In this document: piece by piece, positions 15,307 to 24,174 of the stretch
How positions within the stretch are numbered: the stretch's first letter is position 1
Layout of the letters: the number at the start of each line of letters is the position of its first letter
Assembly (NCBI GenBank): GCA_031178005.1
Contig: JAPSJV010000005.1
Span: 3,212 to 67,211 of the forward strand
Direction: 5' to 3'
Origin: Pseudarthrobacter sp.
GTDB taxonomy: Bacteria > Actinomycetota > Actinomycetes > Actinomycetales > Micrococcaceae
DNA: 64,000 nucleotides
The notes under the pieces: generated by a model
The model's database searches: none
The model's input: only the letters and a program-made list of their open reading frames with translations
Told to the model about the DNA's origin: nothing
Translations under genes and position numbers: made by a program

Positions 15307-16587
15307 GTGATCGACGTAAAAGACCTCAGCGAAAACCCGGACAAGTTCCGTGCCAGCCAACGCGCCCGCGGCGCCGACGAATCAGTGGTGGACGCGATCA
15401 TCTCCGCTGATTCCAGCCGCCGTGCCGCGCTGATCCGCTACGAGAACCTTCGTGCCGAGCAGAACGTCTTCGGCAAGAAGGTGGCGCAGGCCAAGGGCGA
15501 GGAGAAGCAGGCACTCCTGGCCGAGGTCCGTGAACTGGCCAACGCTGTCAAGGCAGCTTCCGCGGAAGCCGACGCCGCCCAGGCCACACAGGAGGAACTC
15601 CTGCGCGTGATTCCCAACCTCATCGAGGACGGCGTTCCCGAGGGCGGCGAGGAAGACTACGTGGTGGTCAAGCACGTCGGCACACCCCGCGAATTTACTG
15701 ACTTCGAGCCCCGGGACCACCTGGAAATCGGCGAGCTCATCGGCGCTATCGACATGGAGCGCGGCGCCAAGGTGTCCGGCTCCAGGTTCTACTTCCTCCG
15801 CGGCGTAGGCGCCCGCCTGGAGATGGCGCTCCTGCAGATGGCCATGGAGCAGGCCATCGATGCAGGCTTTATCCCAATGATCACGCCCACGCTGGTGCGC
15901 CCCGAAACCATGCAGGGCACCGGCTTTGATGTGAAGCACGACGCCGAGATCTACCGTTTGGCCGAGGACGATCTGTACCTGGTGGGTACTTCGGAGGTGG
16001 CCCTGGCGGGTTACCACGCCGACGAGATCCTGGACCTGTCCGCAGGCCCCGTCCGTTACGCCGGGCAGAGCTCCTGCTACCGCCGCGAGGCCGGGTCGCA
16101 CGGCAAGGACACCCGCGGCATCATCCGCGTCCACCAGTTCAACAAGGTGGAAATGTTCATCTACACCACCGTTGAGGAAGCCGCGGCAGAGCACGCCCGC
16201 CTGCTGGCCTGGGAAGAGGAAATGCTGGCCAAGTGCGAGCTCCCGTACCGCGTGATCGATACCGCGGCCGGCGATCTTGGCATGTCCGCCGCCCGTAAGT
16301 TCGACTGCGAGGCCTGGGTCCCCACGCAGGGCGCCTACCGCGAGCTGACGTCCACCTCCAACTGCACCACCTTCCAGGCCCGCCGCCTGAACATCCGCGA
16401 GCGTACGGTCAACGCCGAGGGTGTCACCAAGGGCACCCGCGCCGTGGCCACCCTCAACGGCACCCTGGCCACCACCCGCTGGATCGTTGCCATCCTGGAG
16501 CACCACCAGAACCCGGACGGCTCGGTCAACGTGCCCAAGGCGCTGCAGAAGTACCTCGGTGGCCTTGAGGTGTTCCCGGTCCTGTAG
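15307..16587 (+). CDS. serS: Seryl-tRNA synthetase
   Basis: A 426-residue class II synthetase charging tRNA-Ser. The N-terminal 110 residues form the long helical hairpin that grips the variable arm of the tRNA (heptad-like stretch from about 30 to 105). The catalytic core has motif 2, [22 protein letters not shown] in sequence, and motif 3 with [19 protein letters not shown]. The starting codon is GTG at 15307. The length matches bacterial SerRS. Downstream lies a 72-bp palindromic repeat. No tRNA gene is adjacent. Confidence 0.97.
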   Translation: MIDVKDLSENPDKFRASQRARGADESVVDAIISADSSRRAALIRYENLRAEQNVFGKKVAQAKGEEKQALLAEVRELANAVKAASAEADAAQATQEELLRVIPNLIEDGVPEGGEEDYVVVKHVGTPREFTDFEPRDHLEIGELIGAIDMERGAKVSGSRFYFLRGVGARLEMALLQMAMEQAIDAGFIPMITPTLVRPETMQGTGFDVKHDAEIYRLAEDDLYLVGTSEVALAGYHADEILDLSAGPVRYAGQSSCYRREAGSHGKDTRGIIRVHQFNKVEMFIYTTVEEAAAEHARLLAWEEEMLAKCELPYRVIDTAAGDLGMSAARKFDCEAWVPTQGAYRELTSTSNCTTFQARRLNIRERTVNAEGVTKGTRAVATLNGTLATTRWIVAILEHHQNPDGSVNVPKALQKYLGGLEVFPVL

Positions 16588-16615
16588 GTCCCGCCGTCGG
16601 GCGCTGCTTGGCGTG

Positions 16616-16687
16616 GCGTTCCCAGGCTTGTCCGTAGCTCGGAGCCTTGAAGCTTAGGTTTCGCGGACCAGCTTGGGATCCGTGCGG
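16616..16687. repeat. 72-bp palindromic intergenic repeat, copy 1
   Basis: Begins 28 bases after the serS stop. It aligns without gaps to the copy at 17797-17868 with 63 of 72 identical positions. Its terminal arms, GTTCCCAGGCTTGTCCG and the inverted partner ending GCTTGGGATC, match at 14 of 17 positions. It can fold into a hairpin and resembles REP or small non-autonomous elements. Together with copy 2 it brackets the winged-helix/nuclease-like gene in direct orientation. Confidence 0.75.
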
Positions 16688-16784
16688 TGCTGAGCCGGGG
16701 CTGACTGTTCCTCCACCCGGGGCGTTTTCCACATAACGACGGCGGAGGGCAGCATTGTGCCGCCGGCACCAGCACTCTGGTGCA

Positions 16785-17831
16785 ATGAAGATACCCCCTG
16801 GCCTGATCGATTCCTCCGCTGTGCTGCGAAGCGGAGCCGGAAGAGACGCAATCCACCGCGACTTCCGCGCGGGAAAGTTGGTCCGGATCCGGCGCGGCTT
16901 CTATGTGCGCACTGACGAATGGAACAAGGCCTATCCGTCAGATCGCTTTGTCTGGACTACGGCGGCCATCTCCCGGTCCGTACCCGATGCGCTCTTGTGC
17001 GGACACACCGCTGCTCTGGCCAGCGGCTTGCCCGTACTGGGCATCCCGACGAGCGTGGACCTCGCCACCGGACAGCCTGGCCGTTCCGGACTCCGGAAGT
17101 CCCCGTTCCTGGTTCTTGGCGATGCGCCTGAGGCAAGGGAGGCCCGGAGTAAACGCAGTTATCCGCTCCGGTACTGCCTGAAACCAGCGGTGGCAGACCC
17201 GGACGTATATGGGGAGTTCCGATGTACCGATCTGCTCCGGACCATCACTGACGTCATGGCCGGCGGACAGCTCAGTCAGGCATTGGTGGTGGCGGACGGC
17301 GCGGCAAGGAAATTCCAAGGGGACGGCGCTATCGCGGAAAACGGAAACCTGCTGATGATACCCGGGATGGAAGCCTTGATCGTGGAACTGCCCTTCGCCT
17401 CGGCCCGCGACCGCGCAACCCGGGTGGCATTGCTGGCCAACCCGTTGGTGGAATCCGTGGGAGAGTCCTACAGCCGGGCCATTTTCGAGTTCCTCGGTTT
17501 TGAACAGCCCACGCTTCAGGTCTCCTTCTGGGACAGCGACGGCAAGATCGGCAGGAGCGACTTCTTGTGGAAGGCCCAGGGAATTGTTGGGGAGTTCGAC
17601 GGCAAGGACAAGTACATCAATGCTGCCCGGATGAGCGGTATCACGCCCGAGGAAGCGCTATATCGGGAGAAGCTCCGCGAAGACCGTATCCGCGCCCTTG
17701 GCTACGACGTGAAGAGGTGGGCTTGGGCGGATCTACAGGATCCGAGCCGGGTGAAAAGGAAGTTGCTCGCGGCCGGGCTCCGGCCCGCTGGGTCAAGCGT
17801 TCCCAGGCTTGTCCGGAGCTCAGAGCCTTGA
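16785..17831 (+). CDS. Solitary AbiEi-like winged-helix/PD-(D/E)XK-like protein
   Basis: A 348-residue protein of unknown function. Residues about 1-90 resemble the AbiEi-type antitoxin winged helix (SGAGRDAIHRDFRAGKLVRI then RRGFYVR). The C-terminal region carries a nuclease-like signature: GRSDFLWKAQGIVGEFDGK, with Asp259, Glu270, Asp272 and Lys274 arranged like a PD-(D/E)XK or DUF559-type core, and an upstream SVGESYSRAIFE helix. Family knowledge: such fusions are annotated in actinobacteria as type IV toxin-antitoxin AbiEi domain proteins, but no AbiEii-type toxin gene is beside this one. The start at 16785 has no strong ribosome-binding site. The final ten codons and the stop come from a 72-bp palindromic repeat, and a second copy lies upstream. 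Nuclease activity is inferred only. Confidence 0.7.
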   Translation: MKIPPGLIDSSAVLRSGAGRDAIHRDFRAGKLVRIRRGFYVRTDEWNKAYPSDRFVWTTAAISRSVPDALLCGHTAALASGLPVLGIPTSVDLATGQPGRSGLRKSPFLVLGDAPEAREARSKRSYPLRYCLKPAVADPDVYGEFRCTDLLRTITDVMAGGQLSQALVVADGAARKFQGDGAIAENGNLLMIPGMEALIVELPFASARDRATRVALLANPLVESVGESYSRAIFEFLGFEQPTLQVSFWDSDGKIGRSDFLWKAQGIVGEFDGKDKYINAARMSGITPEEALYREKLREDRIRALGYDVKRWAWADLQDPSRVKRKLLAAGLRPAGSSVPRLVRSSEP

Positions 17832-17868
17832 AGGTTGGGTTCTGCGGACAAGCCTGGGAACCGTGCGG
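17797..17868. repeat. 72-bp palindromic repeat, copy 2, overlapping a gene end
   Basis: The arms GTTCCCAGGCTTGTCCG (from 17798) and CGGACAAGCCTGGGAAC (ending 17862) are perfect 17-base inverted partners. An inner pair CAGAGCC/GGTTCTG adds to the stem. The first 35 bases encode the last residues SVPRLVRSSEP and stop of the preceding gene. The copy is 87.5 percent identical to 16616-16687. Confidence 0.8.
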
Positions 17869-18042
17869 GGGCCGTGTGCTGCCAGCCGGGCCAGGTCCCA
17901 CCCGCTCGGTATTTCTCCGCAAGCCGGGGTTTTTTGGGTAAACACTCACACTGTGGGCAGCCTGTGGGTATTAACCAGGTGTTCACGCGGGCAGTGGTGC
18001 AGGTCCTAGGCTCCCCGCACAGGTTTCTGCTGTACTGGAGGC

Positions 18043-18930
18043 ATGACTATTTTGACTGAATCCTCAGTCGCTGGCATCGAAGACCAGCGAAATACCGAAA
18101 TCCGCACCACCCGCAAGGCCGCCCACAACGGCAAAGCCTCGCCGCGCCTCATGATTGCCCTCGACGTTGACGGGACCCTGGTGGACCATGACGGCCACAT
18201 GACGCAGGCCGTCCGCGAGTCCGCGCAGGCCGTTGTAGCCGCCGGCCATGAGGTCATGATCGCCACAGGCCGCTCCCTCAACGCCGCGCTGCCCATTATT
18301 GAGCAGATCGGCATCGACCGTGGCTACGCTGTTTGCTGCAACGGCGGCGTCACCCTGCGCCTGGACCCTGAGCTGGAAGACGGCTACGAGGTTATCCACA
18401 AGGCTACTTTTGATCCCGCCCCGGCCCTGCGCGCTCTGCGCAAGAAACTGCCCACGGCCAAGTACGCGCTGGAGGATGAGGACGGCAACTTCCTGGCCAC
18501 CGAGCGCTTCGAGGATGCCAGCTTTGGCGTGGAGGCAATCGGCGTCGACTTCCAGACCATGCTTGAAGCCACGGCCGTCCGCGTCGTGGTCTTCAGCAGC
18601 CAGAACACCTCGGAGGAGTTCCAAGAGGCCATCGCGCAGATCGGCCTGGCCGGCGTGACCTACTCCGTCGGCTGGACCGCATGGCTGGATATTGCTGCAG
18701 CCGGAGTAACCAAGGCCAGCGCCCTGGAATCACTTCGCGCGCGGCTGGGCATCGACCCGGCCCACACCGTGGCAATGGGTGATGGCCGCAACGACATCGA
18801 GATGCTGACCTGGGCCGGACGCGGGGTGGCCATGGGCCAGGCTCCGGATGAGGTGCTCGCGGCTGCGGATGAGGTCACGCAGACAGTGTTCGACGACGGC
18901 GCCGCCACCGTGTTGCGCGGCCTCCTCTAG
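18043..18930 (+). CDS. HAD superfamily hydrolase, Cof/YbiV type
   Basis: A 295-residue haloacid-dehalogenase phosphatase of the Cof subfamily. Motif I is ALDVDGTLVDHDG with the nucleophile and acid/base aspartates, motif II is MIATGRS, and motifs III and IV are KASALESL and AMGDGRNDIEML. A C2-type cap occupies the middle. These enzymes dephosphorylate sugar phosphates, pyridoxal phosphate or flavin precursors; the substrate here is unknown. A strong GGAGG lies only one base before the ATG at 18043. The in-frame TTG at 18052 has a better spacing of ten bases and could be the true start. It runs convergently toward the SatD-like gene. Confidence 0.88.
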   Translation: MTILTESSVAGIEDQRNTEIRTTRKAAHNGKASPRLMIALDVDGTLVDHDGHMTQAVRESAQAVVAAGHEVMIATGRSLNAALPIIEQIGIDRGYAVCCNGGVTLRLDPELEDGYEVIHKATFDPAPALRALRKKLPTAKYALEDEDGNFLATERFEDASFGVEAIGVDFQTMLEATAVRVVVFSSQNTSEEFQEAIAQIGLAGVTYSVGWTAWLDIAAAGVTKASALESLRARLGIDPAHTVAMGDGRNDIEMLTWAGRGVAMGQAPDEVLAAADEVTQTVFDDGAATVLRGLL

Positions 18931-19014
18931 GCGCCACACGGGGCTTGGCGTCTGACAGCCGGACGCGGGACGCCGGGCCGGACCAGAGCCCCAAAGTTGT
19001 GCAGAATCCGGCCG

Positions 19015-19614
19015 CTACCTGACCTCGAGGATCAGGGCCAGCAGCCGGGCCGCCGCGGGCCGGGCGGCGTGTTCTTCGTTCCATTGCGACCGGGCCACTG
19101 CCTTGCTGACAGCCTGCGTTGTGATGCCAAGTTCCTGTGCCACGGCCTTCTGCTGCCCGCGGACGCCAGGCGTCAACAGGTCCAGGACCCGCCACTCGGC
19201 GTCGCTCCGGTCCCGGACAATGTGGCCCAGGAGGCGCAGCACCGCTTCGGCTTCGGTAGTCAGCTCCAGCAGTGGCCCGTCGACGGCCACGGGCACCCGG
19301 TCCTTGCCCTGGCGGAGCCGGTCCACGGCACGGCGGGCATAAATCAGGCCGTGCCCGGAGGCGTCCTTGATCTGGTTGGGCAGCGGCTCGTTGACCGGGC
19401 CCACGCCGATGCCTACAAACCAGGCCCCGGACCGCAGCGCGATCAGTGCAGCCTCCACGGCCTGGTGCGGGCAGTCAAGGACACCTTGGACCTCGTCCTC
19501 AACCGAACGGTCAAAGTCCAGGCGCGCAGGAATATGGCGCAGGTCCTTCAGCAGCTGGGGAACCAGGTCGCCGTCGCGCCGGCTGTCCGTCTGGTTGATC
19601 GTCAAGGTGAACAT
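19015..19614 (-). CDS. SatD-like protein with helix-turn-helix end
   Basis: A 199-residue soluble protein resembling the actinobacterial SatD family. The N-terminal half contains TINQTDSRRDGDLVPQLL and FDRSVEDEVQGVLD, a pattern shared with that family, followed by RSGAWFVGIGVGPV. The C-terminal 40 residues form a probable helix-turn-helix (QKAVAQELGITTQAVSKAV), suggesting nucleic-acid binding or regulation. It is divergent from phosphoketolase with about 130 bases between starts, so it could regulate that gene; this is inference from arrangement only. No catalytic motif is recognisable. Confidence 0.55.
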   Translation of the reverse strand: MFTLTINQTDSRRDGDLVPQLLKDLRHIPARLDFDRSVEDEVQGVLDCPHQAVEAALIALRSGAWFVGIGVGPVNEPLPNQIKDASGHGLIYARRAVDRLRQGKDRVPVAVDGPLLELTTEAEAVLRLLGHIVRDRSDAEWRVLDLLTPGVRGQQKAVAQELGITTQAVSKAVARSQWNEEHAARPAAARLLALILEVR

Positions 19615-19743
19615 GGTGGATCACAGACTACCGGCTGGTAGCACTTCCACGGTATGGGGAGTACTGCCGGGGGTTTTATCCCGTCACGTGATGTGGTCCG
19701 ATGGGAAGACCAGTGCCGCCGCCCGCCAAGTGGAGGAGAACCG

Positions 19744-22116
19744 ATGAGCCACGAACCAGTCCAGAAGGCCCCGCAGGATGAACTCGAACTCGTGGACCGC
19801 TGGTGGCGGGCCGCAAACTATCTGTCCGTCGGCCAGATTTACCTGCGCCGCAATCCGTTGCTCCGGACTCCGCTGGAGCCGGAGGACGCCAAGGCCAGGC
19901 TCCTGGGCCACTGGGGCACCACGCCCGGCCTGAACTTCATCTACTCGCACCTGAACCGGGTGATCCGCCGCGACTCCCAGGAGATGCTCTTTGTGGCAGG
20001 TCCGGGCCATGGTGGTCCCGCCGTCGTCGCCAATGCCTGGTTGGAGGGCACTTACGCGGAGATCTACAGCCATGTGGGGAATGACGAAGCCGGACTTGCC
20101 GAGCTTTTCCGCCAGTTCTCCTACCCCGGCGGAATTCCCAGCCACGCGGCGCCCGAAAGCCCCGGCTCCATCCATGAAGGCGGCGAACTGGGATACGCCC
20201 TGGCGCACGCCTACGGAACGGTGTTTGATAACCCGCAGCTGGTCACCGCGGCGGTAATTGGCGACGGCGAGGCGGAGACCGGACCGCTGGCGGCCAGCTG
20301 GCATTCGCACAACTTCCTGGATCCGAAGGCTGACGGCGCGGTGCTGCCCATCCTGCACCTGAACGGCTACAAGATCGCCAACCCCACCATCCTGGCCCGC
20401 ATGCCGGAGGAACAGCTGGCGGAGCTGCTTCGAGGGTACGGGCACCGGCCGCATTTCGTCACGGTCAAGGACCCGCGGGATACCGCCACCGCGCACGCGG
20501 ATTTCGCCGAGGCCCTGGACGACTGCCTGGCGGAAATCCGGGAGATCCAGACGGAGTTTCGAGCGCCCAGGGGAGAGGATGGGAACCAGAACGGGGCCGC
20601 GCAATGGCCCATGATCGTGCTGCGCTCGCCGAAGGGCTGGACCGGGCCGCGGGAGGTTGACGGCAAACCCGTGGAGGGGACGTGGCGCAGCCACCAGGTG
20701 CCGCTGTCCGAGGTGCGCAGCAACCCTGAGCACCTCCGGCAGTTGGAGGAGTGGATGCGCAGCTACCGTCCGGAAGAATTGTTCGACGACGGCGGGCGGC
20801 TGAGTGCCGACGTCGTCCCGAACGCCCCGGAGGGAAGCCTTCGGATGAGCGCCACGCCCTATGCAAACGGCGGCGTCCTGCTCCGGGACTTGAAGCTGCC
20901 TGACTTCCGCAAGTACGGCGTCGAGGTTTCCAGTCCCGGCGCGGAGAAGGTGGGTCCCATGGTCACCTTTGGAGGCTGGCTGCGGGACGTTATCAGCCTG
21001 AATCCGGAGAACTTCCGATTGTTCGGCCCGGATGAAACGGCGTCGAACCGGCTGCAGGACGTTTACGACGTCACGGACAAGGTGTGGCAGTACCGGATTG
21101 ACGACGTCGATGAGCACCTGGCACGGGCCGGCAGGGTGATGGAGGTGCTCAGCGAACACCTGTGCCAGGGCTGGCTGGAGGGATATTTGCTGTCCGGGCG
21201 GCACGGTGTCTTCAGCTGCTACGAGGCGTTTATCCACATTGTCGATTCCATGTTCAACCAACACGCCAAATGGCTGAAAGTGCACCGGGCCCTGCCTTGG
21301 CGGCAGCCGATCGCGTCGCTCAACTACGTGCTGTCCTCACACGTGTGGCAGCAGGACCACAACGGTTTCAGCCACCAGGACCCGGGCTTCATCGACCATG
21401 CCATCAACAAGAAGGCCGAGGTGATCCGCGTGTACCTGCCACCGGACGCCAACACGCTGCTGAGCGTGATGGATCACTGCCTCCGGTCCAAGGACTACGT
21501 GAACATTGTGGTCAGCGGAAAACAGCCGACGCCGGCCTGGCTGGGCCCGGAGGACGCGTCGCTGCATTGCCGGCGCGGACTGGGGATCTGGGACTTTGCC
21601 GGTTCCGAGGTGGCGGGGGAGGAGCCCGACGTCGTCCTGGCCTGCGCCGGTGACGTCCCCACCGTCGAGACAGTAGCCGCCGCCCGGATGTTGAGGGAAG
21701 GCGTCCCGGGCCTGAAGGTGCGGGTGGTGAACGTTGTCGACCTGATGCGACTGCAGGACTCCAGCGAGCACCCGCACGGGCTCCACAGCCGAGACTTTGA
21801 CGGGATCTTCACCGTGGACAAGCCCATCATTTTCGCCTACCACGGCTACCCGTCGTTGATCCACCGGCTGGCTTACCGGCGGACCAACCAGGCTGGGCTG
21901 CACGTCCGTGGCTACCAGGAGGAAGGCACTACCACCACGCCCTTTGACATGGCCATGCTCAACCGGATCGACCGCTTCCAGCTGGCGATCGATGCCATTG
22001 ACCGGATTCCGGGCCTCGCCGCGAAGTGCGCCCAGCTGCGCCAGTCCCTGCAGGACCAACGAACCCAAGCCCGTGAATACACCCGGACCTACGGTGAGGA
22101 TCCCGACTGGCTGTGA
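19744..22116 (+). CDS. xfp: Xylulose-5-phosphate/fructose-6-phosphate phosphoketolase
   Basis: A 790-residue thiamine diphosphate enzyme cleaving xylulose-5-phosphate or fructose-6-phosphate with phosphate to give acetyl phosphate plus an aldose phosphate. The length is standard for the family. Family segments are seen in order: [57 protein letters not shown], the TPP-binding [19 protein letters not shown], and the C-terminal [19 protein letters not shown]. The start at 19744 follows GTGGAGGAGAACC; an upstream extension to 19654 lacks support. It diverges from the SatD-like gene. Acetate kinase or phosphotransacetylase genes that would use the acetyl phosphate are not in view. Confidence 0.95.
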   Translation: MSHEPVQKAPQDELELVDRWWRAANYLSVGQIYLRRNPLLRTPLEPEDAKARLLGHWGTTPGLNFIYSHLNRVIRRDSQEMLFVAGPGHGGPAVVANAWLEGTYAEIYSHVGNDEAGLAELFRQFSYPGGIPSHAAPESPGSIHEGGELGYALAHAYGTVFDNPQLVTAAVIGDGEAETGPLAASWHSHNFLDPKADGAVLPILHLNGYKIANPTILARMPEEQLAELLRGYGHRPHFVTVKDPRDTATAHADFAEALDDCLAEIREIQTEFRAPRGEDGNQNGAAQWPMIVLRSPKGWTGPREVDGKPVEGTWRSHQVPLSEVRSNPEHLRQLEEWMRSYRPEELFDDGGRLSADVVPNAPEGSLRMSATPYANGGVLLRDLKLPDFRKYGVEVSSPGAEKVGPMVTFGGWLRDVISLNPENFRLFGPDETASNRLQDVYDVTDKVWQYRIDDVDEHLARAGRVMEVLSEHLCQGWLEGYLLSGRHGVFSCYEAFIHIVDSMFNQHAKWLKVHRALPWRQPIASLNYVLSSHVWQQDHNGFSHQDPGFIDHAINKKAEVIRVYLPPDANTLLSVMDHCLRSKDYVNIVVSGKQPTPAWLGPEDASLHCRRGLGIWDFAGSEVAGEEPDVVLACAGDVPTVETVAAARMLREGVPGLKVRVVNVVDLMRLQDSSEHPHGLHSRDFDGIFTVDKPIIFAYHGYPSLIHRLAYRRTNQAGLHVRGYQEEGTTTTPFDMAMLNRIDRFQLAIDAIDRIPGLAAKCAQLRQSLQDQRTQAREYTRTYGEDPDWL

Positions 22117-22137
22117 CTTGCTCCCCCAAGCAACGCA

Positions 22138-22172
22138 GGGTCACTTACGGCCTGTGGGCACGTAAGTGACCC
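22138..22172. terminator. Hairpin between convergent xfp and ABC permease genes
   Basis: GGGTCACTTACG (22138-22149) pairs perfectly with CGTAAGTGACCC (22161-22172), and an inner GCC/GGC pair extends the stem. It lies between stops at 22116 and 22209, so it could end transcription from both sides. No T-run is present, which leaves a repeat element as an alternative. Confidence 0.5.
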
Positions 22173-22208
22173 CGCCTTGCGGGAACAGCAGGATAGTCGA
22201 AGCGTTGC

Positions 22209-23408
22209 TCAGAAGCGGATCGCGTCGATTACCTTGACCCGGACGGCCACCAGCGCAGGAATGGCGCCGGCGAGGGCGCCCACCAGGATGGCGGCACCGA
22301 GGCCCAGCATGGCCGCTTCCAGCGGGAATGGCGGGAACTCGGTCAGCCCCGGCGCGATCTTCGACTCGATCCATGGGTTCTTGACCACGGCCACGGCCAG
22401 CATCACGCCCACAACCCCGGCTACCGCAGTCGCCACCACTGACTCCATCATCACGCCCACAAACACCCGCTGCGATGTTGCCCCGAAGCTGCGCCGGATG
22501 CCGATTTCACGCACCCGGTATCGCACGGTGACCATCGAGATGTTGAGCATGCCCACCGCGCCGAGGAGCATCACCAGGCCCGCAATGCCGCCAACAGCCA
22601 GCTGGACCATGGCGAACGGATCGCCGTGGCTGGCGTAGTCGCCACGGTTTGCCTGGGCTTCCATGCCGGGGAACTGCTGCTGGAGGTCCGCCGTGATGGC
22701 GGCCTGGAGCGATTCCGCCTGGGCGTCCTGCACCCAGATCTCGAATTGGCTGGACATTCCATAAGCCCCGGCCGTAACCCCGGCCTTCTCCGCGGCGCCC
22801 GTCAACATATAGGCCGACGGCGGCATGCCGGGATACGGGTACTGGTCCGGAACCACGCCAATAATCACCGCGGTCGTCTTCTGCGCGCCCGCGAGCGTCA
22901 CCACCGGATCCGTCGTGAGATTGGGGCGGCCGGCCGCGTTGTAGAAGGTTTCGCTTACCACCAGAGCGGGCGCGAAGCGCTGCTCGTCCGAGTCCGCAAA
23001 CCAGCTGCCGTGGTCCACTTCAATGCGGTGGATGACGCCGTAGCCAGGATCCACCACGTGGAGCTGGACATCCTGGACGCCGTTCGGGAACTGGAAGCCA
23101 TGCTGCGCCTGGGACACGTTGGTGGAGTACTTGATGCCGTACCGTTCCTGGATGCCACGGTATGCCTGGCTCAGCTTCTCCGGGTCCGGCATGGTTGGCC
23201 CGTAAACTCCCAGATTGAGGGTTGCAGAGCGGCCGCCGTTGCGTTCCGACGAGGCCTTGTAGCCTTCACGGACCAGGTTTCCCATGCCCACCACGGTGGT
23301 CAACGCGGCTACTGACAGCGCCACGCCGATCAGCGCGAGGAGGATCCGGGTCTTGTTGATCCGCAGTTCCTGCCAGGCCTCGACAATGGTCGATACGAGG
23401 CCGGTCAT
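22209..23408 (-). CDS. ABC transporter permease, MacB/FtsX type
   Basis: A 399-residue permease with one N-terminal helix (about 18-42, ILLALIGVALSVAALTTVVGMG), a large extracytoplasmic domain, and three C-terminal helices. These include the MacB-type segment VRYRVREIGIRRSFGATSQRVF and the last helix LGLGAAILVGALAGAIPALVAVRV. This architecture marks mechanotransmission-type ABC systems that drive export or envelope remodelling rather than ordinary transport. It overlaps the ATPase gene by four bases and is third in a three-gene operon after an adaptor and the ATPase. Substrate is unknown; macrolide, peptide or lipoprotein handling are the known possibilities. Confidence 0.9.
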   Translation of the reverse strand: MTGLVSTIVEAWQELRINKTRILLALIGVALSVAALTTVVGMGNLVREGYKASSERNGGRSATLNLGVYGPTMPDPEKLSQAYRGIQERYGIKYSTNVSQAQHGFQFPNGVQDVQLHVVDPGYGVIHRIEVDHGSWFADSDEQRFAPALVVSETFYNAAGRPNLTTDPVVTLAGAQKTTAVIIGVVPDQYPYPGMPPSAYMLTGAAEKAGVTAGAYGMSSQFEIWVQDAQAESLQAAITADLQQQFPGMEAQANRGDYASHGDPFAMVQLAVGGIAGLVMLLGAVGMLNISMVTVRYRVREIGIRRSFGATSQRVFVGVMMESVVATAVAGVVGVMLAVAVVKNPWIESKIAPGLTEFPPFPLEAAMLGLGAAILVGALAGAIPALVAVRVKVIDAIRF

Positions 23409-24172
23409 GCGCCGGCTCCCGCGGAGGCACCGACGGCTTCGTCCGAAGCGGAGGTTTCGGCGCCTGGTGTGCCAGGCCGGAGCGGGACGTCGACGGCGGT
23501 AAGCACGCCTGCTTCCAGGCGGTAGCAGGCGCGGGCCAGGGCGGCCACGTTGGAGTCGTGGGTGATGGTGATTAGCGCCGAGCCGGATTCCGTGGCGACG
23601 GTATCCAGCAGGGCCATCACGGTCTGCCCGGTTTCGACGTCGAGCGCTCCCGTTGGTTCGTCCGCCAGGATCAGCCGCGGCTTCCTTACCAGGGCCCTGG
23701 CGATTGCCACACGCTGCTGTTCACCGCCGGAAAGCATATTCGGCAGCACATCGGCACGGGCGCTGAGGCCCACGCGGTCCAGCATTTCCATGGCGAGTTC
23801 ACGGCGCCGCCAGAAGCCTGAGCCCTTGGCGTAGAGCAGGGGAGTGATGACGTTGTCCAGGGCGCTGCGGCCGGGCAGCAGGTTGAACTGCTGGAACACA
23901 AAGCCCACGGATTCGCCGCGGAGCCTGGCCCGGGCATTGTTGCTCAGGTGGTTGACGGGCTCGCCCAGGAACCGGATTTCACCGGTTGACGGCAGATCCA
24001 GCAGGCCGATCAGGTTCAGCAGGGTCGACTTTCCGCCACCGGACCGGCCGATGATGGCCGTATGGTCGCCGGCATGGACAGCGAGGTCGATGCCCTTGAG
24101 GATATGCAGTTCGGCATCGTCAGGGAGCCTGACCGTCCGGGTGACAGCTGTGAGGGAAACCAATTCCTCCAT
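23405..24172 (-). CDS. ABC transporter ATP-binding protein, MacB/LolD type
   Basis: A 255-residue ATPase partner of the adjacent permease. Walker A is GRSGGGKST, the signature is LSGGEQQRVAIARAL, Walker B is LILADEPTGALD, and the switch histidine is in ITHDSNVAALA. The sequence VGFVFQQFNLLPGRSALDNVI is typical of the LolD/MacB/FtsE class. It starts two bases after the adaptor stop and overlaps the permease start by four bases, indicating tight translational coupling. The C-terminal tail is a short Ala/Gly-rich extension (SDEAVGASAGAGA). Confidence 0.93.
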   Translation of the reverse strand: MEELVSLTAVTRTVRLPDDAELHILKGIDLAVHAGDHTAIIGRSGGGKSTLLNLIGLLDLPSTGEIRFLGEPVNHLSNNARARLRGESVGFVFQQFNLLPGRSALDNVITPLLYAKGSGFWRRRELAMEMLDRVGLSARADVLPNMLSGGEQQRVAIARALVRKPRLILADEPTGALDVETGQTVMALLDTVATESGSALITITHDSNVAALARACYRLEAGVLTAVDVPLRPGTPGAETSASDEAVGASAGAGA

Positions 24173-24174
24173 GG

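Noticed and set aside
16785..17831. A complete type IV toxin-antitoxin pair
   Set aside because: No AbiEii-like toxin gene lies on either side; neighbours are serS and a HAD phosphatase.
19684..21285. A 533-codon minus-strand frame within phosphoketolase
   Set aside because: Antisense to a complete, well-conserved enzyme gene.
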